Both the position numbers and the translations under genes were made by a program. Shown here in pieces: positions 32,159 to 40,911 of a stretch of 64,000 nt of DNA; the stretch's first letter is position 1, and every line of letters begins with the position of its first letter. Under the pieces are notes generated by a model, which saw only the letters and a list, made by a program, of their open reading frames with translations, searched no databases and was not told the origin of the DNA. The stretch comes from Erythrobacter fulvus (GTDB lineage: Bacteria > Pseudomonadota > Alphaproteobacteria > Sphingomonadales > Sphingomonadaceae): NCBI RefSeq assembly GCF_028595285.1, contig NZ_JAQQXQ010000008.1, forward strand, positions 1 through 64,000, read 5' to 3'.

Positions 32159-33376
32159 GTGTCGCAGAGAATCCTGATTGCCCTTGCCGCAAGTTCCGCG
32201 CTCGCCGCGCCCGCCATGGCCTCCGGCATGCCCGAGGCGCAAATCAGGCCCGACACCGAGCCGGCGCTCGATTACGTCCCTGCGATTGGGGAGGCGAACC
32301 AGGATCAACGCAGCATCGAGGATCGCCTCGCGCTGTTCACGCCTACCACAGATCCGATCCGCCACAGCATCGACTACGAGATCTGGGACTTCGCGCTCAA
32401 GCATATCGTCCTGCAGATGGGGCCGCCCGATCACAAATGGGCGCGTCGCCCCGATCCGGTAATGGGCACGCGGATCAAGCAGGGGCCGCAATCGGGCTAC
32501 CGGCTCGAAGGCTCGCTGGTGATGTTCCGCTTCCTCGACCAGCCGATCATCGACAGCTTCACCGAATATCGGCAGGATCTGGAGCGGGTCGCCGACACGC
32601 TCGACATTTCGGCCCTGCCGCGCAACGAGCAGCTCGCCTTCTGGCTCAACCTGCACAACGTGGCGATGCTCGAACAGATCGCCAGGGAATGGCCGGTGCG
32701 CGAGCCGCGCGACATCATGGTGGGCGGCGAACCGCTCGACGAGGCGCGCTTCATCACCTTGCGCGGCGTACCCGTGTCCCTGCGCGACATCCGCGAGAAC
32801 ATCGTCTTCCGCCACTGGAAGGATCCCAAGGTCATCTACGGCTTCTGGCGCGGCGAGATCGGCGGGCCGGAACTGCAGCGCCACGCCTTCACCGGTGCCA
32901 ATGTCGGCTCGCTGCTCGACGTGGCGGCGCTCGATTACGTCAATTCGCTGCGCGGCACGCAGAAGCGCGGGCAGACGCTGGCGGTATCGACCCTCTACAC
33001 CGATGTCGCGCCGTTCTATTTCCGCGATTTCGAGACGGACCTGCGCGCGCACCTCGCCAAATATGCCGAGGAGGACGTGACGGAGTTTCTCGGCAAGACC
33101 CGGATCGTCAAGGCGTCGCTCAGCGAAACCGATATTGCCGACCTGCACGGCGGCGCGCGCCCGCCCAATTACCTGTTCGTCGGCAGCCTGCCCGGGGCAA
33201 TGGACGATCCGCTTACCGGATGGTCCGAGAAGATGGGGCAGGCCGCCTTCCAGGTGCTGCAGGATCGCGCGCGCAAGCTGCAGAACATGTATCGCCGCGG
33301 CGAGCCGGTGGGCCGCGTGTTCTTCTCCAATATCGATCTGCCGGGCGATCCCCCGAACAAGAACGCGGTGGAGTGA
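32159..33376 (+). CDS. Exported DUF547 protein, paralogue 3
   Basis: This 405-residue protein starts at GTG 32159, which follows GGGAGAG and opens directly into a signal peptide (LIALAASSALAAPAMASG). The mature N-terminus is about 30 residues longer than in the other two copies. The core LPRNEQLAFWLNLHNVAMLE and VIYGFWRGEIGGPELQRHAF is retained. The tail is FSNIDLPGDPPNKNAVE. An upstream in-frame start at 32132 is less likely. Confidence 0.85.
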   Translation: MSQRILIALAASSALAAPAMASGMPEAQIRPDTEPALDYVPAIGEANQDQRSIEDRLALFTPTTDPIRHSIDYEIWDFALKHIVLQMGPPDHKWARRPDPVMGTRIKQGPQSGYRLEGSLVMFRFLDQPIIDSFTEYRQDLERVADTLDISALPRNEQLAFWLNLHNVAMLEQIAREWPVREPRDIMVGGEPLDEARFITLRGVPVSLRDIRENIVFRHWKDPKVIYGFWRGEIGGPELQRHAFTGANVGSLLDVAALDYVNSLRGTQKRGQTLAVSTLYTDVAPFYFRDFETDLRAHLAKYAEEDVTEFLGKTRIVKASLSETDIADLHGGARPPNYLFVGSLPGAMDDPLTGWSEKMGQAAFQVLQDRARKLQNMYRRGEPVGRVFFSNIDLPGDPPNKNAVE

Positions 33377-33448
33377 GCCCGCGCGGGCTTGCCGCCGCGA
33401 CCCGCGGGCTGTTAGGTCTCGGGTCATGGCGGGGAGCAGGCACAGGGC

Positions 33449-34873
33449 ATGAAAGCGCGCGGGATCGGCCTTGCCCTCGGCCCGCTGGCGTTCGCGCTGA
33501 CGGCGCTTTTGCCCGCCCCCGCCGGTATGACGCCGGGCGCGTGGCTGGTTGCCGGGCTAGTCGTATGGATGGCCGCGTGGTGGATGACCGAGGCGGTGCC
33601 GATGGCGGTCACCGCTTTGCTGCCCTTCCTTGTCCTGCCACTCGCAGGCGTCTCCACGGCAGCAGAGACTGCGAGCGACTACTACTCGCCGATCCTTTTC
33701 CTGCTGCTGGGCGGCGCCTTTATCGCCCTCGCCATAGAACGAACCGGCCTGCACCGCCGCCTGAGCCTCGCGATCCTCCAGTTTGTGGGCACAGGCGGCG
33801 GACCGGCGCGGTTGTTGTTCGCCTTCATGATTTCCGCCGCGCTGCTTTCGATGCTGATCTCCAACACGTCGACCACGCTCATCATGATGCCGATGGCGCT
33901 GGCGGTGCTGGAGGGCGGCGGCAGCGGAACCTCCGAAGATAAAGCTCCGCCGCAGGACGGCATCGCCGGAGCCCTGCCGATGGGGATCGCCTTTGCCGCC
34001 AGTATCGGCGGGCTCGGCACCATCGTCGGCTCGCCCACCAACGCGATTGCCGTCGGCCTGCTCGACCAGATCGCCGGAGTGCGGATCAGCTTTGCCCAGT
34101 GGTCGCTTTACGGGGTACCGCTGGTTTTGCTGGGCGTGCCGTTGGCGACATGGATCATTGCCCGGGTGCAGGATGTCGCCGCCTATCCGTTCGATCTCGC
34201 CGCAGCCCGCGCCGCGATTGCCACCCGCACCACATGGAGCGCGCCCGAAGTGCGAGTAGCCGCGCTGGTGGCGGTGACATTCGCCGGATGGGTCAGCCAA
34301 CCGCTGATCGCACCACTGCTGCCGCCCGGTTCATGGACCGACGGCACGATCGCCGTGATCGCGGCGCTGGCCCTGTTCCTGATCCCCGACGGGACAGGGC
34401 GCACCTTGCTGGTGTGGGACGAGGCGAAGCACGCGCCGTGGAGCGTTATTTTCCTCTTCGGCGGAGGGCTGGCGCTGGCAGGCGGGATGCAGGCATCAGG
34501 CCTCACCGACTGGCTGGGCGAGGCGCTACTGCCGCTGGAGGCATGGCCCCTGATGCTCGTCGCACTGGCAGTAGTGGCGCTGGTTGTCGGGGTTACCGAA
34601 TTCGCCAGCAATGTCGCCACCGCTACCGGCATCATCCCGGTGGTCGCCGCACTGGTGGTCGCGCTGGGTGCCGATCCGGTGCTGCTTGCCTTGCCAGCAG
34701 CGCTGGCGGCAAGCTGGGGCTTCATGCTGCCTGCTGGCACAGGCCCGAACGCAATCGCTTGGAGCACAGGCCGTATCCGCATCGGCCGGATGGTAGCCGC
34801 AGGCGCGATGCTCGATATCGCAGGCGTCTTCCTTATGGTCGGGATTGTGTGGGGAATTGCTGCGCTGGTGTGA
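33449..34873 (+). CDS. SLC13/DASS-family sodium-coupled transporter
   Basis: This 474-residue polytopic membrane protein has about ten hydrophobic segments. The two SNT-type motifs of the divalent anion:sodium symporter family are visible: SNTSTTLIMMPMAL and EFASNVATATGIIPVV. Members import dicarboxylates or sulfate. The acidic substrate cannot be identified. It starts at ATG 33449 and is followed, after a 164-base gap, by a sulfur amino acid enzyme. Confidence 0.88.
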   Translation: MKARGIGLALGPLAFALTALLPAPAGMTPGAWLVAGLVVWMAAWWMTEAVPMAVTALLPFLVLPLAGVSTAAETASDYYSPILFLLLGGAFIALAIERTGLHRRLSLAILQFVGTGGGPARLLFAFMISAALLSMLISNTSTTLIMMPMALAVLEGGGSGTSEDKAPPQDGIAGALPMGIAFAASIGGLGTIVGSPTNAIAVGLLDQIAGVRISFAQWSLYGVPLVLLGVPLATWIIARVQDVAAYPFDLAAARAAIATRTTWSAPEVRVAALVAVTFAGWVSQPLIAPLLPPGSWTDGTIAVIAALALFLIPDGTGRTLLVWDEAKHAPWSVIFLFGGGLALAGGMQASGLTDWLGEALLPLEAWPLMLVALAVVALVVGVTEFASNVATATGIIPVVAALVVALGADPVLLALPAALAASWGFMLPAGTGPNAIAWSTGRIRIGRMVAAGAMLDIAGVFLMVGIVWGIAALV

Positions 34874-35037
34874 AACCTTCTCTGCCAAGCTTGAAACGAT
34901 CGTGCGCGCGCGATAATTCCACGACAGCACAGCGGTGGCAGCGGAGAGGCGTTCCTGCGGAGGTTAGGAACGGGCGCCCTGCCCGCCGCGACCGGCTCCC
35001 GCCTTCCTGGGAGCGTGATGCAAGGAAGGACACGGCC
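34874..35037. promoter_or_regulatory. Intergenic region before the PLP enzyme, with stem-loop
   Basis: GTTCC at about 34952 can pair with GGAAC at about 34968, extended outward by GGCG and CGCC, giving a small hairpin. I looked for SAM-type riboswitch signatures and found none I could support. AAGGAAGGA serves as ribosome binding site at the right end. Confidence 0.35.
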
Positions 35038-36351
35038 ATGACTGACGCCGTCGACGCCGTCGAAACACCCACCCCCCGTCGCAAACCCAAACCCGCCAAG
35101 CGCGAGATCGGCGGCCGCCCGCTGAAGCCGTCCACCCTGATGATGGGGCACGGCTATGATCCGGCGCTGTCGGAAGGCTCGCTGAAGGCGCCGATCTTTC
35201 TCACGAGCACCTTCGCGTTCGAAAGCGCGGCTGCGGGCAAGCGTCACTTCGAAGGCATTACCGGACTGCGCGAAGGCGGGGCGGAAGGCCTCGTCTATTC
35301 GCGCTTCAATGGGCCGAACCAGGAAATCCTCGAGGATCGCCTCGCAGTATGGGACGGGGCAGAGGATGCGCTGACCTTCTCCAGCGGCATGACGGCAATC
35401 TGCATCCTGATGATGGCCTACGCGAACCAGAACGACGTGATCGTGCATTCCGGCCCGCTTTATGCGGCCAGCGAAGGCTTTGTCGCCAAGGTGCTGAGCC
35501 GTTTCGGCATCACCTATGTCGATTTTCCGGCAGGCGCGACCCGCGAGGAACTCGACGCAGTGCTAGCGAAGGCGCAGACACAGGCCGAGGCACAGGGCGG
35601 CAAGGTGGCGATGATCTACCTCGAAAGCCCCGCCAACCCGACCAACGCGCTGGTCGACGTCGAAGCGGTGCGCCATGCGCGAGATGCCGCGGTGCCGGAC
35701 TGCCCGATCGCCATCGACAACACCTTCCTTGGCCCGCTCTGGTCGCGCCCGCTGGAACACGGCGCGGACATCGTCGCCTATTCGCTGACCAAATATGTCG
35801 GCGGCCATTCCGATCTTGTTGCAGGCTCGATTGCAGGCGCGAAGAAGTGGATCGCACCGGTGCGTGCGCTGCGCAACACGATGGGCGGGATCGTCGATCC
35901 CAACACCGCGTGGATGCTCTTGCGGTCGCTGGAGACGGTGGAACTGCGCATGCAGCGCGCGGGCGAGAATGCCGCCAAGGTGTGCGATTACCTGCGCAGC
36001 CACCCCAAGGTCGAAGGGTTGGGCTATCTCGGCTTCATCACCGATCCGCGGCAAAAGGACATCTATGATCGCCACTGCCTCGGCGCGGGAAGCACCTTCT
36101 CGCTGTTCATAAAGGGCGGCGAGGCGGAATGCTTCCGTTTCCTCGACAACCTCACCGTCGCCAAGCTCGCAGTGAGCCTTGGCGGGACAGAGACGCTGGC
36201 GAGCCACCCCGCAAGCATGACCCACCTTTCAGTGCCGCAGGCGCGCAAGGACATGCTGGGGATTACCGATAATCTGGTGCGCATCAGTGTGGGGATCGAG
36301 GATGCCGACGATCTGATCGCCGATTTCGCGCAGGCGCTGGAACATGTGTGA
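35038..36351 (+). CDS. Cystathionine gamma-synthase/methionine gamma-lyase family PLP enzyme
   Basis: This 437-residue protein belongs to the Cys/Met metabolism PLP enzymes. The lysine that binds pyridoxal phosphate is in YSLTKYVGGHSD. Other family blocks are VYSRFNGPNQEILEDRLA, FSSGMTA, IDNTFLGP and SLGGTETLASHPASMTH. It has a basic, proline-rich N-terminal extension of about 30 residues. It may act as cystathionine gamma-synthase, O-acyl-homoserine sulfhydrylase or methionine gamma-lyase; the sequence alone does not separate these. ATG 35038 follows AAGGAAGGA; the open frame upstream overlaps the transporter and is spurious. Confidence 0.88.
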   Translation: MTDAVDAVETPTPRRKPKPAKREIGGRPLKPSTLMMGHGYDPALSEGSLKAPIFLTSTFAFESAAAGKRHFEGITGLREGGAEGLVYSRFNGPNQEILEDRLAVWDGAEDALTFSSGMTAICILMMAYANQNDVIVHSGPLYAASEGFVAKVLSRFGITYVDFPAGATREELDAVLAKAQTQAEAQGGKVAMIYLESPANPTNALVDVEAVRHARDAAVPDCPIAIDNTFLGPLWSRPLEHGADIVAYSLTKYVGGHSDLVAGSIAGAKKWIAPVRALRNTMGGIVDPNTAWMLLRSLETVELRMQRAGENAAKVCDYLRSHPKVEGLGYLGFITDPRQKDIYDRHCLGAGSTFSLFIKGGEAECFRFLDNLTVAKLAVSLGGTETLASHPASMTHLSVPQARKDMLGITDNLVRISVGIEDADDLIADFAQALEHV

Positions 36352-36402
36352 GTTTTCTCCCCTCGCCTGCTAGGCCACAAGCCGCAGCGAGGGGAGAATG
36401 CC

Positions 36403-37236
36403 ATGACTGACAGCCGCAAACCCGTATTCCTCGTAATCGGCGCAGGCGCCGGGATCGGCGGCAATGCCGCCAAACGCTTTGCTGCAGGCGGCTATCACGC
36501 GGTGATGGCGCGGCGCAGCGACGAAGCGGGACTTGCGCGGCTGGTCGGAGAGATTGAGGCGGTGGGCGGCTCGGCCTCCGGCACCTTGCTCAATGCTGCC
36601 GAGGACGGGGCAATCGAAGATCTGGTCGAACGCACGGAACGCGATATCGGCCCGATCCATTGCGCGCTCTATAATCTGGGCGCGCAGATCGGGAACCGGA
36701 GCCTTGATCAGACCCCGCACCGCATTTTCGAGCTTGGTTGGCGGCTGGCGACTTTCGGGGTGTTCCGCCTGGCCCATGCGTTGTTCCCGCTGATGGTCGA
36801 ACGCGCGAAGACCGGCGCGCATGGCACCCTGCTGGTCACTTCGGCGACGGCAGCGATGCGCGGCAATGCGGGGCAACACAGCCATGCCGCAGCAATGGGC
36901 GGGCGGCGGATGCTGTGCCAGACGCTGAACGCCGAATTCGCGCCGCAGGGTATCCACGTCGCCCATGTCGTGGTCGACGGGCCGGTTCGTTCACCCGACA
37001 CGCTGGTTCGTCTGCTGGGCGACAAATGGGACATGTTTGAAGCCGCAAAGGGCAAGGAGGGGATCATCGATCCGGCCGTGCTCGCCGAAACCTACTGGCA
37101 CCTCGCCCATCAGCCGCGCAATTGCTGGAGCCACGAGGTCGATGTTCGTCCGTGGACCGACGTCGCATGGTGGAACGACAACCCCGATCCCCGGATCGAC
37201 AGCAAGGGCAAGGGGTTCGCGGGCCCTTCGGCCTAG
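36403..37236 (+). CDS. SDR-family protein lacking the usual catalytic Tyr-Lys
   Basis: This 277-residue protein has the Rossmann dinucleotide site VIGAGAGIGGNAAKRFA at the N-terminus and the strand VTSATAAM with the conserved serine. The YxxxK motif expected about 13 residues later is replaced by HSHAAAMGGR, so the classic catalytic pair is missing. C-terminal residues HVVVDGPVRSPDT fit the family's substrate region. It could use another mechanism or be a binding protein. It starts 51 bases after the PLP enzyme. Confidence 0.75.
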   Translation: MTDSRKPVFLVIGAGAGIGGNAAKRFAAGGYHAVMARRSDEAGLARLVGEIEAVGGSASGTLLNAAEDGAIEDLVERTERDIGPIHCALYNLGAQIGNRSLDQTPHRIFELGWRLATFGVFRLAHALFPLMVERAKTGAHGTLLVTSATAAMRGNAGQHSHAAAMGGRRMLCQTLNAEFAPQGIHVAHVVVDGPVRSPDTLVRLLGDKWDMFEAAKGKEGIIDPAVLAETYWHLAHQPRNCWSHEVDVRPWTDVAWWNDNPDPRIDSKGKGFAGPSA

Positions 37237-37240
37237 GGTC

Positions 37241-37774
37241 TCACCCGCGCCACTCGCGCCGTTCTTCCGCAGCGCGCAGGACTTCATAGCTGGTCTGGAT
37301 CAGCTGGAACTGGCGCGCGGCCTCCTTGTCGCCCGGCTTGACGTCAGGGTGCACTTCCTTTGCACGGGCACGGTAGGCTTTCTTGATCGCGGAGAAATCC
37401 ACGTCAGGCTCCAGCCCCAGCACTTCGAGCGCGCGCATCTCGTCGGCGGAGCGTGAACCGTCACCCGATCCAGCCCAGCCATAATGCGCGGATTCAGCAT
37501 ATCCGGCGCTTTCGGCTCGCTCGGCGCGGGCGCGTTCCTCTTTCTCGGCCTTCTCAAGACCCTCGAAATAGTCCCACTTGGAATTGTATTCGGCCGCGTG
37601 CTTCTGGCAGAAATACCACCGCTCCCGGCTGTTGGGTGCCTTCGGGGCGGGGCAATCGCCCGGCTCGTCGCAACCGTGACGGTCGCAGATGCGGACATTT
37701 GTCGCCTCTTGCGAGGAGCCGTAAGGCCGCCAGCGCGGGAAGCCCCAATCCATCGAACGGCGCGCGCGGCTCAT
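37241..37774 (-). CDS. DnaJ-domain protein with N-terminal cysteine segment
   Basis: This 177-residue protein ends in a J domain: LEVLGLEPDVDFSAIKKAYR, then the invariant HPD in EVHPDVKPGDKEAA. It should stimulate an Hsp70 (DnaK). The N-terminal part has ICDRHGCDEPGDCPAPKAP and YFCQKHAAEYN, a possible zinc-binding element. The middle is charged. Such proteins with a C-terminal J domain are widespread in alphaproteobacteria, but their client is unknown. It is convergent with the SDR gene, four bases apart. Confidence 0.85.
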   Translation of the reverse strand: MSRARRSMDWGFPRWRPYGSSQEATNVRICDRHGCDEPGDCPAPKAPNSRERWYFCQKHAAEYNSKWDYFEGLEKAEKEERARAERAESAGYAESAHYGWAGSGDGSRSADEMRALEVLGLEPDVDFSAIKKAYRARAKEVHPDVKPGDKEAARQFQLIQTSYEVLRAAEERREWRG

Positions 37775-37882
37775 ACGCGAGCACCGTCGCGGTGAGAAAA
37801 AATGTCGTTGGTCGAAGGCATCAGGCGTTCAATCTAGGCGAGGTGGCGCACAAAGCAAAGCGATGCGACCACGGGAACAAGT

Positions 37883-37906
37883 TGCAATGTGAAATGTTGC
37901 ATTGCA
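37883..37906. promoter_or_regulatory. 7-bp inverted repeat, possible operator
   Basis: TGCAATG at 37883-37889 is mirrored by CATTGCA at 37900-37906 with a ten-base spacer. It lies between the divergent DnaJ-domain gene and a small membrane-protein frame. It could be an operator or chance. Confidence 0.35.
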
Positions 37907-37960
37907 CTAGAAGACCCGAGGCCGCGGGAATGTTCCCGCGTGGCCGGAAAGACGCAAGAA

Positions 37961-38122
37961 ATGAGCCAGCAATTGAACCTGTCCAGCCTGTTCTGCGTAC
38001 TCGCCCTCGCCGGGCTGTGCGTGGTGACAAGCGCTCGCGATCTTGCAGGGGTCGAAGCGCCGGCCTCTCAGCCGCTCTTCGAAATGCAGGCCGAGCTTTC
38101 GCCCGGCCTGCTTAACGGCTGA
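37961..38122 (+). CDS. Small membrane or secreted protein, 53 residues
   Basis: This frame encodes MSQQLNLSS followed by a hydrophobic segment LFCVLALAGLCVVTS and a short polar tail. ATG 37961 has only a weak GGAAAGA upstream. Length and hydrophobic profile fit a small exported protein, but a chance frame is possible. It is convergent with pal, nine bases away. Confidence 0.4.
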   Translation: MSQQLNLSSLFCVLALAGLCVVTSARDLAGVEAPASQPLFEMQAELSPGLLNG

Positions 38123-38130
38123 ACCCAGCC

Positions 38131-38652
38131 TTAGTTGATGATGACGGAAGCGGCGCGGCGGTTCTGCGCCCAGGCCGCCTCGTTGGAGGCCAGCGCCACC
38201 GGGCGCTCCTTGCCGTAGCTCACCACCGAAATCCGGCCCGGATCGACGCCCAGGCTGACAAGGAAGTTCTTTGCCGCATTGGCGCGGCGTTCGCCCAGCG
38301 CGAGGTTGTATTCGCGCGTACCGCGTTCGTCGGCATGGCCCTCGATGGTGAAGGTGACCTGCGGGTAGCGAGCGAAATACTGCGCCTGCGCCTGCAGCGC
38401 AGCGGCATCCTGCGTGTCGATATTGTAGCGATCGGTGTCGAAATAGATCGTGGTCGAGGAACCGACCGCCGCGGCAAAATGCCCCTGCGTGCCGACCGCC
38501 GGGCCGCTCTGCGTGGGTGTCGGAGTCGGGGTGTAGCTCTGGGTCGGCGCGGTTTCCGGCGGCGGGGGCAGCTGCTCGGGGGCCTTCTTGGCGCAGGCAG
38601 CGAGCGTTGAGGCCGAAGCCAGCAGCAGGATCGTGGCAAGCTTGGTGTTCAT
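38131..38652 (-). CDS. pal: Peptidoglycan-associated lipoprotein Pal
   Basis: This encodes a 173-residue protein with a lipobox (LAAC), a proline/threonine-rich linker and an OmpA-like domain. The domain binds meso-DAP of peptidoglycan via FTIEGHADERGTREYN. Pal links the outer membrane to peptidoglycan and is retained at the division site by TolB. ATG 38652 begins the lipoprotein signal. It is the last gene of the ybgC-tolQRAB-pal operon. A cpoB/ybgF gene, common after pal, is absent here. Confidence 0.95.
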   Translation of the reverse strand: MNTKLATILLLASASTLAACAKKAPEQLPPPPETAPTQSYTPTPTPTQSGPAVGTQGHFAAAVGSSTTIYFDTDRYNIDTQDAAALQAQAQYFARYPQVTFTIEGHADERGTREYNLALGERRANAAKNFLVSLGVDPGRISVVSYGKERPVALASNEAAWAQNRRAASVIIN

Positions 38653-38689
38653 CGTTCTGTTTCCTTTCAAGCTAACGCGGTTCATTTCA

Positions 38690-40090
38690 TCACGGACGGA
38701 TCGGGCCCCAGGCAGGGTCGGAGGCATCGACAGGGGTAGGCAGGCGACGTTCGTTCTGGCCGGTCAGGTCGACCTGCCAGATCGCCGAGCGCCCGGTATT
38801 CTTCTCGGTGCGGAAGAACTGGATGATGCGGCCGTTGGGCGCCCAGGTCGGGGCCTCGTCCTGCCACCCGCGGGTCAGCACCCGCATGTTGCCGCCGCCG
38901 GTATTCATCACAGCGACGTTGAAATCGCCCGCGATCCGCGTGAAGGCGATCTGGTCGCCGCGCGGGCTCCATTCGGGCGTGGCGCAGCGCCCGCCGAAGA
39001 AGCTGATGCGCTTCTGGTTCGATCCGTCCGCATCCATCACATAGCATTGCTGGCTGCCCGAACGATCGCTTTCGAACACGATCTTGCGACCGTCGGGCGA
39101 ATAGGACCCGCCGACGTCGATCCCGGGATTGTTGGTCAACCGCACGCTTTGCCCGCCGGTGGTCGGTACACGGTAGATGTCGGTATTGCCCGCCACCGCC
39201 ATCGAATAAAGGATGTATCTGCCATCGGGCGACCAGCGCGGCGCGATGGTGGGATTGCGGTTCTCGGTCACCAGCGTCTGTTTGCCGGTGCCGATGTCGT
39301 AGACATAGATCCGCGGATTCCCGTCCACATAGGAAAGATAGAGGATCTTCGAATAGTCCGGCGAATAGCGCGGAGTCAGCGCGGTGGCGCTGCCGAGCGT
39401 CAGGAAGCGGTGGTTGGCGCCGTCCGAGTCCATGATCGCGAGGCGCTTCACGCGCCGATCCTTCGGACCGGTTTCGGCGATATAGGCGATGCGGCTGTCG
39501 AAGAACGGACTTTCGCCGGTGAGGCGCGAGAAGATGAGGTCGGAACACTTGTGCGCCGCACGCCGCCAGTCCGCCGGGCCGACCACCCAGCCTTCGCGCA
39601 CCAGTTCGTCCTGCAAGGCAACGTCGTAGAGGTAGCAACCGACCACCAGCCGCCCGTCATCGCGGGCGCGGACATAGCCGTGCACCAGCATCTCCGCCCC
39701 GCGGCCACTCCAGGTGCCGAAGGCGGGCGCCGTGATTTGCCCGAAACCGGGCTGCGGAAGGCTGTCCGGGCCGACCGGCTTGAACAGCCCGTTATTGCGC
39801 AGGTTGGCGGTGATTACGCGGGCGATTTCGCGCCCCAGTGCGCCGGTGCCGTCGGCATTGGCGGGTGTCGGCCGCTCGCGGTCGGTGGCGAAGGCCGGGA
39901 TGGCGATGCCGATATCGGACCACGCGCTCTCGTCGGTAACGGTGCCGCGCAGCGGGCCGTCCGCGTCATCGCCTTCGACAGCGACGCGCTCGACAGGACC
40001 ATCCTCACCCATCGGTGCGCCCAGATCCTGCGCAGCGGCAGGCGCAGCGATCAGCGCGGCAGTAAGAAGCAGAAGATACGTCTTTGTCAT
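38690..40090 (-). CDS. tolB: Tol-Pal translocation protein TolB
   Basis: This 466-residue protein has a signal peptide (LLTAALIAAPAAAQD), an N-terminal domain and a C-terminal six-bladed beta-propeller. The blades have characteristic repeats such as YSPDYSKILYLSYVDGNPRIY and WSPDGRYILYSMAVAG. TolB shuttles between TolA and Pal in the periplasm. The start at ATG 40090 leaves one base between the tolA stop and tolB. A longer open frame to 40495 overlaps tolA and is spurious. Confidence 0.95.
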   Translation of the reverse strand: MTKTYLLLLTAALIAAPAAAQDLGAPMGEDGPVERVAVEGDDADGPLRGTVTDESAWSDIGIAIPAFATDRERPTPANADGTGALGREIARVITANLRNNGLFKPVGPDSLPQPGFGQITAPAFGTWSGRGAEMLVHGYVRARDDGRLVVGCYLYDVALQDELVREGWVVGPADWRRAAHKCSDLIFSRLTGESPFFDSRIAYIAETGPKDRRVKRLAIMDSDGANHRFLTLGSATALTPRYSPDYSKILYLSYVDGNPRIYVYDIGTGKQTLVTENRNPTIAPRWSPDGRYILYSMAVAGNTDIYRVPTTGGQSVRLTNNPGIDVGGSYSPDGRKIVFESDRSGSQQCYVMDADGSNQKRISFFGGRCATPEWSPRGDQIAFTRIAGDFNVAVMNTGGGNMRVLTRGWQDEAPTWAPNGRIIQFFRTEKNTGRSAIWQVDLTGQNERRLPTPVDASDPAWGPIRP

Positions 40091-40091
40091 G

Positions 40092-40904
40092 TCAGAGCCT
40101 TCGGTCGAATTGCCATTCGAGCGCCTTCCAGCGATCATAGAATTGTTCGGGCAGGTTGAAAGGGGCGGCAAGCTGAACCGCGCGGATCGCGCGTTCGCAG
40201 TGGAGGCCGGCTTGCGGCTGATTGCTGGTGGTGATGCTCGCCGGATCGGTTTTGCAGCGTGGACGCCCGCGCAAGGTGCCGTCCGGATTAAGGTCCCACG
40301 AAACGGTCGAAACGAGCCTTTCCGCGTCCACACCCGAAGGCGCAGTCCAGTGCGGCCGTAGCTGGCGGGTGATGGCGCTGGCGAGCGCCGCGCGCTCCGC
40401 GCTGCCGAATTTCGCAGCCGGAGCGCGGGTTTCGTCGGTGGTGGTCGAGGAGCCTTTGCCTTCGAGGAAATCGTCACCGATCCGGCTGCCCCCACCCTTT
40501 TCCGCCGCCTTGGCGGGCGCAGGGCTGGGCTTCGCGGCGAGCGTGCGATCAGGGCGCGAGCGTTCGCGGGTGGGCGCTGGCTGGGTGCTCACCGCGCGCG
40601 CTGTCGGTTTGGGCGGAGTAGGCTCGGCGCGCTCGACCCGTTCCGCGGGAGCCGGTTCGGGCGCGGGGGCCGGATCATCGGCCAGCGTAGGCGCGATTGC
40701 GGCGCGGCTTTCGGCGACCGGATCGGGCGAGGCCGCCTCCAGTCCCACCTCGGTCGCAAGGCTCACCGTCATCCTTTCGGGAAATACCGAGACCTCGCTC
40801 CGCACCGCCTGCATCAGCAGCACCGCAACGAGGGCGCCATGCAGCACCACGGCGACCAGCAGGCCGACCTTTTCCTCGTTGCGAAAGGCGATATCTCCCA
40901 TCAT
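40092..40904 (-). CDS. tolA: TolA-like protein
   Basis: This 270-residue protein has one N-terminal membrane helix (GLLVAVVLHGALVAVLLM), a proline/alanine-rich periplasmic linker and a small C-terminal domain (AERAALASAITRQLRPHW, LVSTVSWDLNPDGTLRG). It is the energy-transducing arm from TolQR to TolB/Pal. The linker is much shorter than the long helical domain II of E. coli TolA. Position between tolR and tolB supports the name. Confidence 0.85.
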   Translation of the reverse strand: MMGDIAFRNEEKVGLLVAVVLHGALVAVLLMQAVRSEVSVFPERMTVSLATEVGLEAASPDPVAESRAAIAPTLADDPAPAPEPAPAERVERAEPTPPKPTARAVSTQPAPTRERSRPDRTLAAKPSPAPAKAAEKGGGSRIGDDFLEGKGSSTTTDETRAPAAKFGSAERAALASAITRQLRPHWTAPSGVDAERLVSTVSWDLNPDGTLRGRPRCKTDPASITTSNQPQAGLHCERAIRAVQLAAPFNLPEQFYDRWKALEWQFDRRL

Positions 40905-40911
40905 GCGCGGC

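Noticed and set aside
34099-35037. Long N-terminal extension of the PLP enzyme
   Set aside because: The frame runs through the transporter gene in another phase; ATG 35038 has a good ribosome binding site and starts the conserved protein.
34874-35037. SAM-type riboswitch before the sulfur amino acid enzyme
   Set aside because: The context fits, but no consensus loops could be found by eye. A covariance-model search would be needed to revive it.
38588-40159. 523-codon plus-strand frame opposite tolB
   Set aside because: It lies fully antisense to tolB and carries no recognisable motif.
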